Shown here: positions 1-6,481 of the stretch, piece after piece
How positions within the stretch are numbered: the first letter of the stretch is position 1
Layout: each line of letters opens with the position of its first letter
NCBI GenBank assembly: GCA_036821645.1
Contig: DAISJD010000103.1
Coordinates: 1-10,810, forward strand
DNA length: 10,810 bases
Direction of reading: 5' to 3'
DNA from: DAISJD01 sp036821645
Lineage (GTDB): Bacteria > Pseudomonadota > Alphaproteobacteria > ATCC43930 > CGMCC-115725
Program-made: the position numbers and the translations under genes
Notes under the pieces: generated by a model
Databases searched by the model: none
What the model saw: the letters and a program-made list of their open reading frames with translations, nothing else
What the model was told of the DNA's origin: nothing

Positions 1-1745
1 AAGACGCGAACCCCTTTCGGATCTGCCCCCCGTCCCACTTCGGTCCCAACCCCACGGGTCAGCGGTTTTGCGAGCTCGATCGAACTGTTCAACCCTTCCG
101 CCACGGTAAAGCGCACACCACCACCGAACGACGCCAAACTCTGCTGGGTTTGATTGTTCAATTTGCGCTCGCGCGTCACTTCGCCCAATTCATAGCTCAA
201 GAAGAACTGGCTGACGCGCTGCCCGAACAGATCGACGCTCGTGGTATATTGCAGTTCCAACTTTCCGGCGATGCCGCCGTCGCCGGTGATCTCGGACGGG
301 TCGTAGGCGCGCCCGAAGGCGGGACCGCCAAGCCCGAATTGTTCGCCCGACAGCAACGAATCGCCGAAAGAAGTTTGCCCTTCGAACGCCGCCAACAGAC
401 CGAACCCGCCGCCGAAATCCTGCAAGCGCGATACTTGCCCCGACAATTTGGTAAATTCCGTCTCGCCGCCCACCTTGGACGGATTGCGGCGATTGCGGCG
501 CGAGGCGTTCAGAAAATCGATACCCTGACTGAATTGGGCGGAGATACTGTTCTGACCGCCGAACGCATCGGCCCGATCGTAAGTGCCGCTAAGACGCAGC
601 GAGCGGGTCTTGTCGTTCGAAGAAGGCGGCAGATCCTGACCCGGCGGCGATAAGACCGACTTGCTGTCGTGATAATCGAACGCCGTGCCGACCGTCAGGT
701 TTTCGCTGCGCGTGCGGATCACGGGCACCGAAACCCCGACCGTCACCTCGGTTCCGGTACTGCGCGGCATGAACGGGCGCAGGGTAAAGCCGGGCCGAGC
801 ACTGGTATAATTGCCGGAGAGATCGAGGGCGATACCCTCGCTGCCCAAGGGGATATGGGCAGACCCCTCGACGAAGTTCAATTCCCGCACGCTGCTTGCC
901 GTGGCATAGCGCACGCCGATCCGATCGTCGAGCCCCAAACCATTGTTTACATTGAGCGCCACATTGCCTTGATAAGGACCGATGAAGCGGGTGCCGCGAT
1001 TGTCGGCCCCGGCACTGCCATCGATCAATTTGCGCTTGGCAACCAAGGTCAGATCGGCCGCCCCAGGCGTCGTTTTCGATGGTTCGAGCACGCTTTGGAC
1101 CTGCATGCCGGGGATTTCGTTGGCCAACAGCAGATACCGTTCGAGGGCCGCCGCCGTAAGCGGGCGGGATTGGCGGATCTTTTCGCCGTAAGCCGCCAAA
1201 AGCGGGCTCGTATCCCCTTCGATGCGTACCGTATCGATGAACCCTTCGATCACCTGTACGCGCACCATGCCGTCCGCCCCAATCTTTTGGGCGGGCACCA
1301 CGGCACGGGTCAACAGATAACCGGCATCGCGATATTGGTTGGTGATCTGATCGGCCAGGGCATAAATATCGGCCAAGCTGACGCTTTGCCCCACACGCCC
1401 CGCGATCAACCCTTCCAAGGCTGCGGCGGGATAGGCGGTCGCCCCGGTCACCGTCACCTTGGTCAGGGTGAAACTGATGGTTTTTGCGACATCGGGCGGA
1501 ACGGCGCGCTGGGGTTCCGGCACCTCGACATCGAGTGCCCGCGCCGGCGGCAGCGGACTCTTCAATTGATCGGCAAGCCGACCCGGATCGATCGACGGCG
1601 GCAGGACCACCGGGGGTGCCGTTTGAGCGACAGCTTGACCAACGGACAGCAGAAAGCCAAGAGAAACCCAGCGGCCGACTGCGACACAGGAACCGTCCGA
1701 CAAACCGACCGCCCGTGCGCGCGGAAATTGACCCTGTTTTTTCAT
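1..1745 (-). CDS. TpsB-type outer-membrane transporter (ShlB/FhaC/HecB family), 3' end cut by window edge
   Basis: Two-partner (type Vb) secretion transporter. The family forms a 16-strand outer-membrane barrel that recognises a large TpsA exoprotein through periplasmic POTRA domains and exports it. Read from the ATG at 1745 the frame is open for 581 codons to the window edge; family members are usually 550-600 residues, so only the last barrel strand is probably missing. Residues 1-41 look like a long signal peptide (basic start, hydrophobic stretch around 26-39, AVAQ cleavage-like site). A proline-rich linker follows (42-85). POTRA_2 lies at about 91-170 (YRDAGYLLTRAVVP, then VQVIEGFID), a second POTRA at about 172-240, and barrel-like sequence after that. 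GRAYDP at 479-484 fits the conserved VRGY-type motif of barrel loop 6. No TpsA partner is in the window; it may lie beyond the left edge. The gene is divergent from sapC. Family assignment is firm; the substrate is unknown. Confidence 0.9.
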   Translation of the reverse strand, partial: MKKQGQFPRARAVGLSDGSCVAVGRWVSLGFLLSVGQAVAQTAPPVVLPPSIDPGRLADQLKSPLPPARALDVEVPEPQRAVPPDVAKTISFTLTKVTVTGATAYPAAALEGLIAGRVGQSVSLADIYALADQITNQYRDAGYLLTRAVVPAQKIGADGMVRVQVIEGFIDTVRIEGDTSPLLAAYGEKIRQSRPLTAAALERYLLLANEIPGMQVQSVLEPSKTTPGAADLTLVAKRKLIDGSAGADNRGTRFIGPYQGNVALNVNNGLGLDDRIGVRYATASSVRELNFVEGSAHIPLGSEGIALDLSGNYTSARPGFTLRPFMPRSTGTEVTVGVSVPVIRTRSENLTVGTAFDYHDSKSVLSPPGQDLPPSSNDKTRSLRLSGTYDRADAFGGQNSISAQFSQGIDFLNASRRNRRNPSKVGGETEFTKLSGQVSRLQDFGGGFGLLAAFEGQTSFGDSLLSGEQFGLGGPAFGRAYDPSEITGDGGIAGKLELQYTTSVDLFGQRVSQFFLSYELGEVTRERKLNNQTQQSLASFGGGVRFTVAEGLNSSIELAKPLTRGVGTEVGRGADPKGVRV

Positions 1746-1923
1746 GCCTACTCTTAATCCTTTATCAACCATCAGCCCAACCGATCGTCCTGAACGCCGG
1801 ATATCACACAATCTTAAATTGTAAATAACGGCAAAAATAACAGGGAAAACCAGGAAAATCGGCCCTTCTCTTGCGTTTTACCCCACACATCAACATACAC
1901 CTGAAATTGTCTTAAACTCAAGC

Positions 1924-2133
1924 CTAGAAGCAAAATTTCACAATATGGCCACAATCCATAGCACAAACATTCTTACCAGTTCCTAAGGATCTGCCCGGTC
2001 CGCCGCGTGGCACAGGCACAGTCTGTCTCGCCTCTTGTATCGTCGCCGCGTTCGCGCCATCATGGCCGCCCTTTTCACCAATCACCAAAGAAGCGGGCAC
2101 GAAACCGGTCGCATCAAGGTGGTTTTCAGGCAA
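1924..2133 (-). other. Unrecognised 69-codon ORF upstream of tpsB (doubtful gene or remnant)
   Basis: An open frame on the same strand as tpsB, ending in TAG at 1924, about 180 bases upstream of the tpsB start. The first start codon is a TTG at 2133 with no good ribosome-binding site. The frame stays open upstream only to a TAA near 2158, inside the sapC start region, so it cannot extend into a longer gene. The product would be hydrophilic and glycine-rich in the middle, with four cysteines in all and a C-terminal stretch reading GKNVCAMDCGHIVKFCF. I recognise no family. Its position just upstream of a TpsB gene would suit the 3' remnant of a TpsA exoprotein gene, but this is inference only. 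It may simply be a chance frame in GC-rich DNA. Confidence 0.25.
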
Positions 2134-2149
2134 TCGTGGTGGTTTTTCA
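2118..2149 (+). repeat. Short direct repeat abutting the sapC start codon
   Basis: GGTGGTTTTCA (2118-2128) and GGTGGTTTTTCA (2138-2149) lie 20 bases apart, the second ending one base before the sapC ATG. The second copy occupies the ribosome-binding position, and no purine-rich Shine-Dalgarno sequence is visible there. It may be a protein-binding site or chance. Confidence 0.4.
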
Positions 2150-2848
2150 ATGAGTTACTATAAAAACGTCATCGCCCTTGACGCGGTCATGCATTCCAAT
2201 CTCAGTCTTGCCCCGCACCCGGATTTCACGTTTGCCCGCTCGCTCAGTGCCGCAACCCTCTGCGTTGGGGAATTTTCCGCCGCCTGCGCCCATTTTCCGA
2301 TTGTTTTTTCGATCGATCCGATCCCGACAGTGCTGGCCATCCTGTCCTTTCGTCAGGGGCATAACCCGTTCATTCAAAAATCTGGGGTTTGGCGGCAGGA
2401 TTCCTATATTCCCGCCACCTTGCGGGCCTATCCGTTCATCTGGATCGAAAATGACGACGGCCAGCTCTATCTCGGTGCCGACCAGACGGCCGCCATCCTG
2501 CGCACAGGGGGCAGCAACCGGCTGTTCGACATGGGCAAGCCTACGCCCATGCTGCAAGAACGGATGGAATTCTGCAAAGCGATCCACGAAGATTTGCAAC
2601 GCACCCAAGAATTTGCCGCCGCCGTGCGCAATGCGGGCCTGCTTGAAGAACAGCGCGCCCGGATCGACGGCAAGACGGGCGAACCCGCCGAGATTGCCGG
2701 TTTTGCCACGATCTCGGAAGAAAAATTCAATGCCTTGCCCGATGACGTGTTCTTGGATTGGAAAAAACGCGGCTGGCTTGCCGCCGTTTACGCCCATTTC
2801 ATTTCGACCGCGCGCTGGCAACGGTTGGCCGAACTCGCCAATCGATAA
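2150..2848 (+). CDS. SapC family protein
   Basis: 232-residue soluble protein of the SapC family, named after a gene in the Campylobacter fetus S-layer locus; its biochemical role is not established. The whole length fits: the N-terminal YKNVIALDAVMHSNLSLAP, then FTFARSLSAATLCVGEF, HFPIVFSID (about 48-56), and the hallmark block VLAILSFRQGHNPFI followed by YIPATLRAYPFIW (about 61-98). The C-terminal part contains FDMGKPTPMLQERMEFC and FLDWKKRGWLAAVYAHF, also typical. No signal peptide or membrane segment is seen. The ATG at 2150 is chosen because conserved SapC sequence begins directly after it, although the upstream sequence TTTTTCA offers no good ribosome-binding site. It is divergent from the TpsB gene and convergent with paiB, 8 bases apart. 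A link to surface or secreted proteins through the TpsB neighbour is plausible but unproven. Confidence 0.9.
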   Translation: MSYYKNVIALDAVMHSNLSLAPHPDFTFARSLSAATLCVGEFSAACAHFPIVFSIDPIPTVLAILSFRQGHNPFIQKSGVWRQDSYIPATLRAYPFIWIENDDGQLYLGADQTAAILRTGGSNRLFDMGKPTPMLQERMEFCKAIHEDLQRTQEFAAAVRNAGLLEEQRARIDGKTGEPAEIAGFATISEEKFNALPDDVFLDWKKRGWLAAVYAHFISTARWQRLAELANR

Positions 2849-2856
2849 CGCACCCC

Positions 2857-3525
2857 TTAGGCGGGCGGCCCCCCATCGGGGTCGTCCGTTTCGTCCAACC
2901 GCCGCCCCATGAGATCGGCCACCGCAGACGCCGTGGGGGCAGCCTCGGCACGAAGGCCCGCCACGACACCGGCCTGATCCTCTCGCGATCGGTTCTGACT
3001 CAGTTTCCATTTGCCGACCAAGCGCTCGATCGTCAGGGCAAAACCGACGATGCCCTTCAATTGTGCCGCCAGATACTCTGCCGGGGCGTCATCCACTCGC
3101 CACGGGTCCCGCCGTCCCGCCTCGTGCCGATCGGTGAGACGCGAGACGAGATCCCGCAAGCCCGCCGGATCCTCGATCATCCGCACCGGCCCCTCGGCAT
3201 GAATGGCGACATAGTTCCAGGTCGGCACCACCTTGCCGTGGCGGACCTTACCCGGATACCAGCCGGGATGAACATAAGCGTTTGGCCCTAAAAACACGGC
3301 CAGGGCCCGCCCCGCCGCCCGCAGGGCCGCTCCGTGCCCGTTCGCCTTCGCCAGATGCCCATAAAGCGTGCCGTAAGCCCCCTCATCCGCCGCCAAAAAA
3401 AGCGGCAGGTGCGAGACAGTCGGCTCGCCACCGGATGCCGTGATCAGGGTAGCAAGTCCCCCATCCCGGATCGCCTGATGCAGGGTGGCGAGATCGTCCT
3501 CAACAAAGGCCGGTGGCAGGTACAT
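2857..3525 (-). CDS. paiB: PaiB-family FMN-binding protein (putative negative regulator)
   Basis: 222-residue member of the PaiB family, which has a split-barrel flavin-binding fold. The namesake in Bacillus subtilis is described as a negative regulator of sporulation and degradative enzymes; in Gram-negative bacteria the role is mostly unknown. The protein begins MYLPPAFVEDD, the usual PaiB start (MYxPxxF). It carries the central block FLGPNAYVHPGWYP, then VVPTWNYVAIHAEGPV (about 80-115), and the C-terminal GIVGFALTIERLVGKWKLSQ followed by NRSREDQAGVVAGL (about 158-192). The start is supported by AAGGA about 8-10 bases upstream of the ATG. It lies 24 bases downstream of the methyltransferase stop on the same strand, so it is probably the last gene of the bioF-bioD-methyltransferase unit. 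No PaiA acetyltransferase is adjacent. Family call is firm; function as a regulator is inferred from the family name only. Confidence 0.9.
   Translation of the reverse strand: MYLPPAFVEDDLATLHQAIRDGGLATLITASGGEPTVSHLPLFLAADEGAYGTLYGHLAKANGHGAALRAAGRALAVFLGPNAYVHPGWYPGKVRHGKVVPTWNYVAIHAEGPVRMIEDPAGLRDLVSRLTDRHEAGRRDPWRVDDAPAEYLAAQLKGIVGFALTIERLVGKWKLSQNRSREDQAGVVAGLRAEAAPTASAVADLMGRRLDETDDPDGGPPA
2863..2887 (+). terminator. Hairpin terminator of sapC, inside the 3' end of paiB
   Basis: A 10-base-pair stem (GGGCGGCCCC, 2863-2872, with GGGGTCGTCC, 2878-2887, including two G-U pairs) closes a 5-base loop and is followed by GTTTCGT. It begins 14 bases after the sapC stop and overlaps the last codons of the convergent paiB gene. 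The T-tract is weak, so termination may be partial. Confidence 0.45.
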
Positions 3526-3549
3526 GGCGCTTTTCCTTAGACTTACGCG

Positions 3550-4497
3550 TCAGGTGGCATCCAGCAGGATGAAGGTCAGTTCATGCTTGTTGTGATAAAG
3601 ATGGCGCAGGGATGCGCCGGGGATCGCGGCAAAGGCGGCGAAGATCGCCGGGTCCGGCTCGCCCTGGCATTTCACGGTACAGATATAATTGCGGGCAAGC
3701 CCGCTCGCCCGCCAGGTATTGACGAGGTCGAGAAGGCGTTCGGGATAACAGATCACGTCGCTCAACAGCCAATCGACCGGGCCGATCGCGGCGGGGTCCA
3801 AGGCAAACGCACTTTCTTCGCGGCACGTCACCCCCGGCAAGGCGGCAATGCGCGGGTCGAGCGGGGCCTTATCCACACTCAAGACCGTCGCCCCCAGATT
3901 TTGCACGACCCAGGTCCAACCGCCGGGACTGGCCCCGAGATCGAGACAGCGCGCACCCGGCCCCGGATAGCGGCCGATCACGGTGAAGGCTTCCCACAGT
4001 TTGAGATAGGCCCGGTTCGGCGGCAGCGCGCGATTTTCAACGAAACTCACTTCGCCATGGCGAAATTGACTGGCGCAGCGCCCCGCCGCCAGGATCAGAT
4101 CCGGCCCATATAACGTCCATGAGCCCAAAGGGGCGGTCGGCATCGGGTCCGGGAAAGCGATCGGTTTTGCCCCGACATGGGGCAGGTTTTCTTGAATAAG
4201 CTCGGCCCGGCGAAAATGACCGATCGGCCAAAGCGCCCAATTGCGTTGGCGCGCCCGCAATTGCCGGGCCCCATCCTTGATCGAATCAATCGCGATCCGT
4301 TCGACGTCATACCAGATATTTTGCGCCCAATAGGCCGGACGGGCGGGTCCGGGCGCAAAGATCAGGCGATCGTCATAGGTGACGGCCCCCGGCCCCAATT
4401 CCTGCATCAGGGGGCGCAAAAACCCTTCCGGGGCAAGATAGGCGGTCAAACCCACCGATTCATCGGGCAGGCTGAGCGAATTCGCGGTGGTGGAAAT
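3550..4497 (-). CDS. FtsJ/RlmM-like SAM-dependent RNA 2'-O-methyltransferase
   Basis: Predicted cytoplasmic RNA ribose methyltransferase. From the proposed start it is 315 residues. The C-terminal half is an FtsJ/RrmJ Rossmann domain with the SAM loop LDLGASPGGWT (185-195), acidic strand end LSVDK (206-210) and a complete K-D-K-E tetrad: K166 in NRAYLKLWEAF, D247 in LLSDVICYPE, K276 in CTVKCQGE, E306 in NKHELT. The arrangement resembles RlmM, which methylates 23S rRNA C2498 in E. coli; the protein is shorter than the 366-residue E. coli enzyme. The N-terminal part (LTAYLAPEGF at about 17-26) presumably binds RNA. The frame is open back into bioD but has no ATG, GTG or TTG between the bioD stop and a GTG at 4455 that lacks a ribosome-binding site. 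GGAG at 4505-4508 sits 7 bases before an ATT at 4497, so ATT is the likely start; the GTG gives 301 residues. It lies between bioD and paiB. It is not BioC. Confidence 0.8.
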   Translation of the reverse strand: MSTTANSLSLPDESVGLTAYLAPEGFLRPLMQELGPGAVTYDDRLIFAPGPARPAYWAQNIWYDVERIAIDSIKDGARQLRARQRNWALWPIGHFRRAELIQENLPHVGAKPIAFPDPMPTAPLGSWTLYGPDLILAAGRCASQFRHGEVSFVENRALPPNRAYLKLWEAFTVIGRYPGPGARCLDLGASPGGWTWVVQNLGATVLSVDKAPLDPRIAALPGVTCREESAFALDPAAIGPVDWLLSDVICYPERLLDLVNTWRASGLARNYICTVKCQGEPDPAIFAAFAAIPGASLRHLYHNKHELTFILLDAT

Positions 4498-4504
4498 GAT
4501 CGGA

Positions 4505-4508
4505 CTCC
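4505..4508 (-). promoter_or_regulatory. Ribosome-binding site that points to an ATT start
   Basis: GGAG on the minus strand, 7 bases upstream of an in-frame ATT at 4497 and just after the bioD stop (4515-4517). No ATG, GTG or TTG in frame lies at a suitable distance. It is the main evidence for the non-canonical start. Confidence 0.45.
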
Positions 4509-4514
4509 GACAAA

Positions 4515-5213
4515 TCAGAGGATAAGGGGGGCAAGTTCGACGGCCTGCCGCCAGGATTGGACCCCGGACCGGTGCTGAACGATGAAAACGGGAAGATCCC
4601 AATAACGCTTGATGCACGCGACGATCTCGTCCAGCGGCACAGGGGCCTGACCGCCCGCCCCGCCTTCGCTGAGCACTATGGCATGCACGGGGATCCGGCG
4701 CACGACGAGCGCCTCAAGTGCCGTCAGGATGTGGCTCAAGGAACCGAGATAGCACCCGGCGACGAGGATCGTCTCGACCCCGAGGGCCGCGATCCAATCG
4801 CGTACCGTCAAGGCCCCATCGAGCGGCACCATGACCCCCCCCACCCCTTCGATCAGGATCAGGTCTTCGGGACCGGCCAAAACGTCCCGGCTGAACCGGA
4901 TGAGGCCGGGCACATCGATCGTCCCGCCTTCGCGCGCCGCCGCCATGTCGGGCGACAAGGGGGCCCGATACCGCCAGGGCGATACAGCCGCAATCGTGTC
5001 GTCGGCCTGGTCCGGGCCCTGATCCAAGCCCAGGGCCGCGATCAGGGTTGCCGCATCGCTGGCCGCAGGCAGATCAGGCTCAAAGCCGCTCGCCAAGGGT
5101 TTTACCGCCCGGACCGAGCGCCCCTTGGCGCGGGCCAAGGCCACAAGGGCCGCCGTCACATACGTCTTGCCGAGATCGGTCCCGGTCGCCGTCACGAAAA
5201 ACCGCTGCGTCAT
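4515..5213 (-). CDS. bioD: Dethiobiotin synthetase (ATP-dependent)
   Basis: Closes the ureido ring: 7,8-diaminopelargonic acid (DAPA) + CO2 + ATP gives dethiobiotin. 232 residues, close to the family's usual 210-230. The P-loop is GTDLGKT (11-17), preceded by FFVTATG. VKPLASG (37-43) matches the conserved KPxxSG block that binds DAPA and phosphate. SPDMAAAREG (87-96) matches the SPhxAA substrate loop. EGVGGVMVPL (122-131) is the EGAGG-type motif. These residues are all intact. The ATG at 5213 overlaps the bioF stop (ATGA), so translation is probably coupled. The gene is followed by the methyltransferase on the same strand. Confidence 0.96.
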   Translation of the reverse strand: MTQRFFVTATGTDLGKTYVTAALVALARAKGRSVRAVKPLASGFEPDLPAASDAATLIAALGLDQGPDQADDTIAAVSPWRYRAPLSPDMAAAREGGTIDVPGLIRFSRDVLAGPEDLILIEGVGGVMVPLDGALTVRDWIAALGVETILVAGCYLGSLSHILTALEALVVRRIPVHAIVLSEGGAGGQAPVPLDEIVACIKRYWDLPVFIVQHRSGVQSWRQAVELAPLIL

Positions 5214-6346
5214 CGAAAACTCTCGGCAAGATGGGGGCGGAGGGCGGCCACCAGACCCGCAAGATCGGCCTCTTGATGGGCCGCACTAAATGTCAGACGC
5301 AACCGTGCCGTTCCCTCGGGCACGGTCGGCGGGCGGATGGCCGGGACCAGATACCCGGCATCGGCAAGATGCGACGAAACCGCAACCGCCCGCGCCGCCG
5401 AGCCCATGATCACCGGCACGATCTGGCTCGTCGGTTCCGGCAAGCCGCACGCGGCGGCAAAGGTGCGGGCATTCTGGATCGGGCGAGAGGCCAGTACCGG
5501 ATCGGCCGCGATCACATCGAGTGCCGCCACCGCCGCCGCAACCGAGGCCGGGGGCAGGCCGGTCGTATAAACGAACCCGCGCGCCCGGCTATACATCAAA
5601 TCCACCACCGCGCGCGGCGCGCAGAGATAGCCGCCGTAACTGCCGAGCGCCTTCGACAAGGTGCCCATCTGCAACGGCACCTGTTCGGGGTCGAGCGGCG
5701 GCAGAATGCCCGTGCCATGGGCATCGTCGGTCATGAGCCACGCCTCGAAGCGGGCGGCAAGCCGGGCAAGCCCCTCGATCGGGGCGAGATCGCCATCCAT
5801 GCTGAACACCCGGTCGGTCACGATGAGACAATGGCGGTGCCGCCCACGCTCGGCCCGCAGCACCCGTTCCAAATCGTCGAGATCGTTATGGCGAAAGAGA
5901 GATCGGGTCGCCCCCGAGAGATGCATCCCGGCCAAAATGCAAGAATGGGCCCATTCATCGACCAGCAGCAAATCCCCCGGCCCGGCCAGGGTCGGCACGA
6001 TGCTGAGATTGGCGAGGTAACCGCTGCCGAAGACGATCGCGGCTTCCGTCCCTTTCAGAGCCGCAAGACGGGTCTCCAAGACGGGATAGAGGACGTGATT
6101 GCCCGTGACGAGACGCGACGACCCGGCCCCGGCCCCGTGGGTGCGCAGGGCCTCGGATGCGGCGGCCAATACCGCCGGATGGCGCGCGAGGTTCAGATAA
6201 TCGTTGCTGCAAAAGCTGACGAGGCGCTTGCCGTCGCGGATCGCGGTGACGCCATCGTGCCACTCTGTCACGGCGAGGCTGCGACGCAGGCCCTGATCGT
6301 CGAGGGTGGCGAGCTTTTGTCGGGCGAAATCGGTTAAGGATGTCAT
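5210..6346 (-). CDS. bioF: 8-amino-7-oxononanoate synthase
   Basis: PLP enzyme that condenses pimeloyl-ACP (or -CoA) with L-alanine to give KAPA, the first committed ring-building step of biotin synthesis. 378 residues from the ATG at 6346, matching the family (about 380). Visible are SFCSNDYLNLARHP (44-57), GAGAGSSRLVTGNH (71-84), the PLP-contacting DDAHGTG (207-213, with D207 and H210), and GTLSKALGSYGGY with the Schiff-base lysine K232. AIRPPTVPEGTARLRLTFS (336-354) is the usual C-terminal block. In-frame starts upstream (ATG at 6367, TTG at 6388) would add non-conserved residues; the 6346 start begins MTSLTDFARQKL, typical for BioF, though its ribosome-binding site is weak. It is divergent from bioB and overlaps bioD by ATGA. 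Confidence 0.96.
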   Translation of the reverse strand: MTSLTDFARQKLATLDDQGLRRSLAVTEWHDGVTAIRDGKRLVSFCSNDYLNLARHPAVLAAASEALRTHGAGAGSSRLVTGNHVLYPVLETRLAALKGTEAAIVFGSGYLANLSIVPTLAGPGDLLLVDEWAHSCILAGMHLSGATRSLFRHNDLDDLERVLRAERGRHRHCLIVTDRVFSMDGDLAPIEGLARLAARFEAWLMTDDAHGTGILPPLDPEQVPLQMGTLSKALGSYGGYLCAPRAVVDLMYSRARGFVYTTGLPPASVAAAVAALDVIAADPVLASRPIQNARTFAAACGLPEPTSQIVPVIMGSAARAVAVSSHLADAGYLVPAIRPPTVPEGTARLRLTFSAAHQEADLAGLVAALRPHLAESFR

Positions 6347-6379
6347 GACGAGACCGTGACCAAGCATCGGCCCGTCGTC

Positions 6380-6420
6380 AAGGGGCAAGACATGCGCCCC
6401 TGATCAGCGCACAGCCCCTT
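6380..6420. promoter_or_regulatory. Competing hairpins in the bioF-bioB divergent region
   Basis: Between the bioF and bioB starts (135 bases apart). A perfect 7-base-pair outer stem (AAGGGGC 6380-6386 with GCCCCTT 6414-6420) encloses a 5-base-pair inner stem (TGCGC 6393-6397 with GCGCA 6407-6411). The left arm can instead pair locally (AGGGGC 6381-6386 with GCCCCT 6396-6401, loop of 9), which excludes the others. On the plus strand TTCTT follows. This could be an operator for a biotin repressor, a leader structure, or a by-product of GC-rich DNA. I see no copy of the alphaproteobacterial BioR box (TTATnnATAA type) here. Confidence 0.4.
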
Positions 6421-6469
6421 TTCTTGCGGGCCATTCTTCTTTATGGTCCCGGTTTCAGTCTCGTTTTTT

Positions 6470-6473
6470 GGAG
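6470..6473 (+). promoter_or_regulatory. Ribosome-binding site of bioB
   Basis: GGAG followed by an 8-base spacer and GTG at 6482. It selects the GTG at 6482 over the in-frame ATG at 6443 and the GTG at 6476, which is too close. Confidence 0.65.
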
Positions 6474-6481
6474 TTGTGACC

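Larger units (their letters stand above)
1746..2149. other. Divergent intergenic region between tpsB and sapC
   Basis: 404 bases between the divergent starts of the TpsB and SapC genes. The part next to tpsB (about 1746-1980) is AT-rich and must carry the tpsB promoter, but I see no convincing -35/-10 pair. It contains a 5-base-arm inverted repeat (ACAAT-CTTAA-ATTGT, about 1808-1822) and related AAATTGT words near 1815 and 1904. The part next to sapC (about 1980-2130) is GC-rich and carries a minus-strand ORF of 69 codons, listed separately. Immediately before sapC is an imperfect direct repeat (2118-2128 and 2138-2149). Confidence 0.6.

Noticed and set aside
669..1757. 362-codon plus-strand ORF opposite tpsB
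   Set aside because: The minus-strand TpsB reading has signal peptide, POTRA and barrel motifs; the plus-strand product has no recognisable features.
3550..4497. BioC (malonyl-ACP methyltransferase) for the methyltransferase next to bioD
   Set aside because: The K-D-K-E tetrad and the NKHELT end are those of FtsJ/RlmM RNA methyltransferases, and the N-terminal part does not fit BioC.
3550..4617. Methyltransferase start at 4617
   Set aside because: It would overlap the bioD coding region by over 100 bases and add residues that are only an out-of-frame reading of bioD, unlike the family N terminus.
5048..6337. 429-codon plus-strand ORF opposite bioF and bioD
   Set aside because: It is antisense to bioF and bioD, which have every family motif; the product is Arg/Gly/His-rich with no domain, as expected for a shadow frame in GC-rich DNA.
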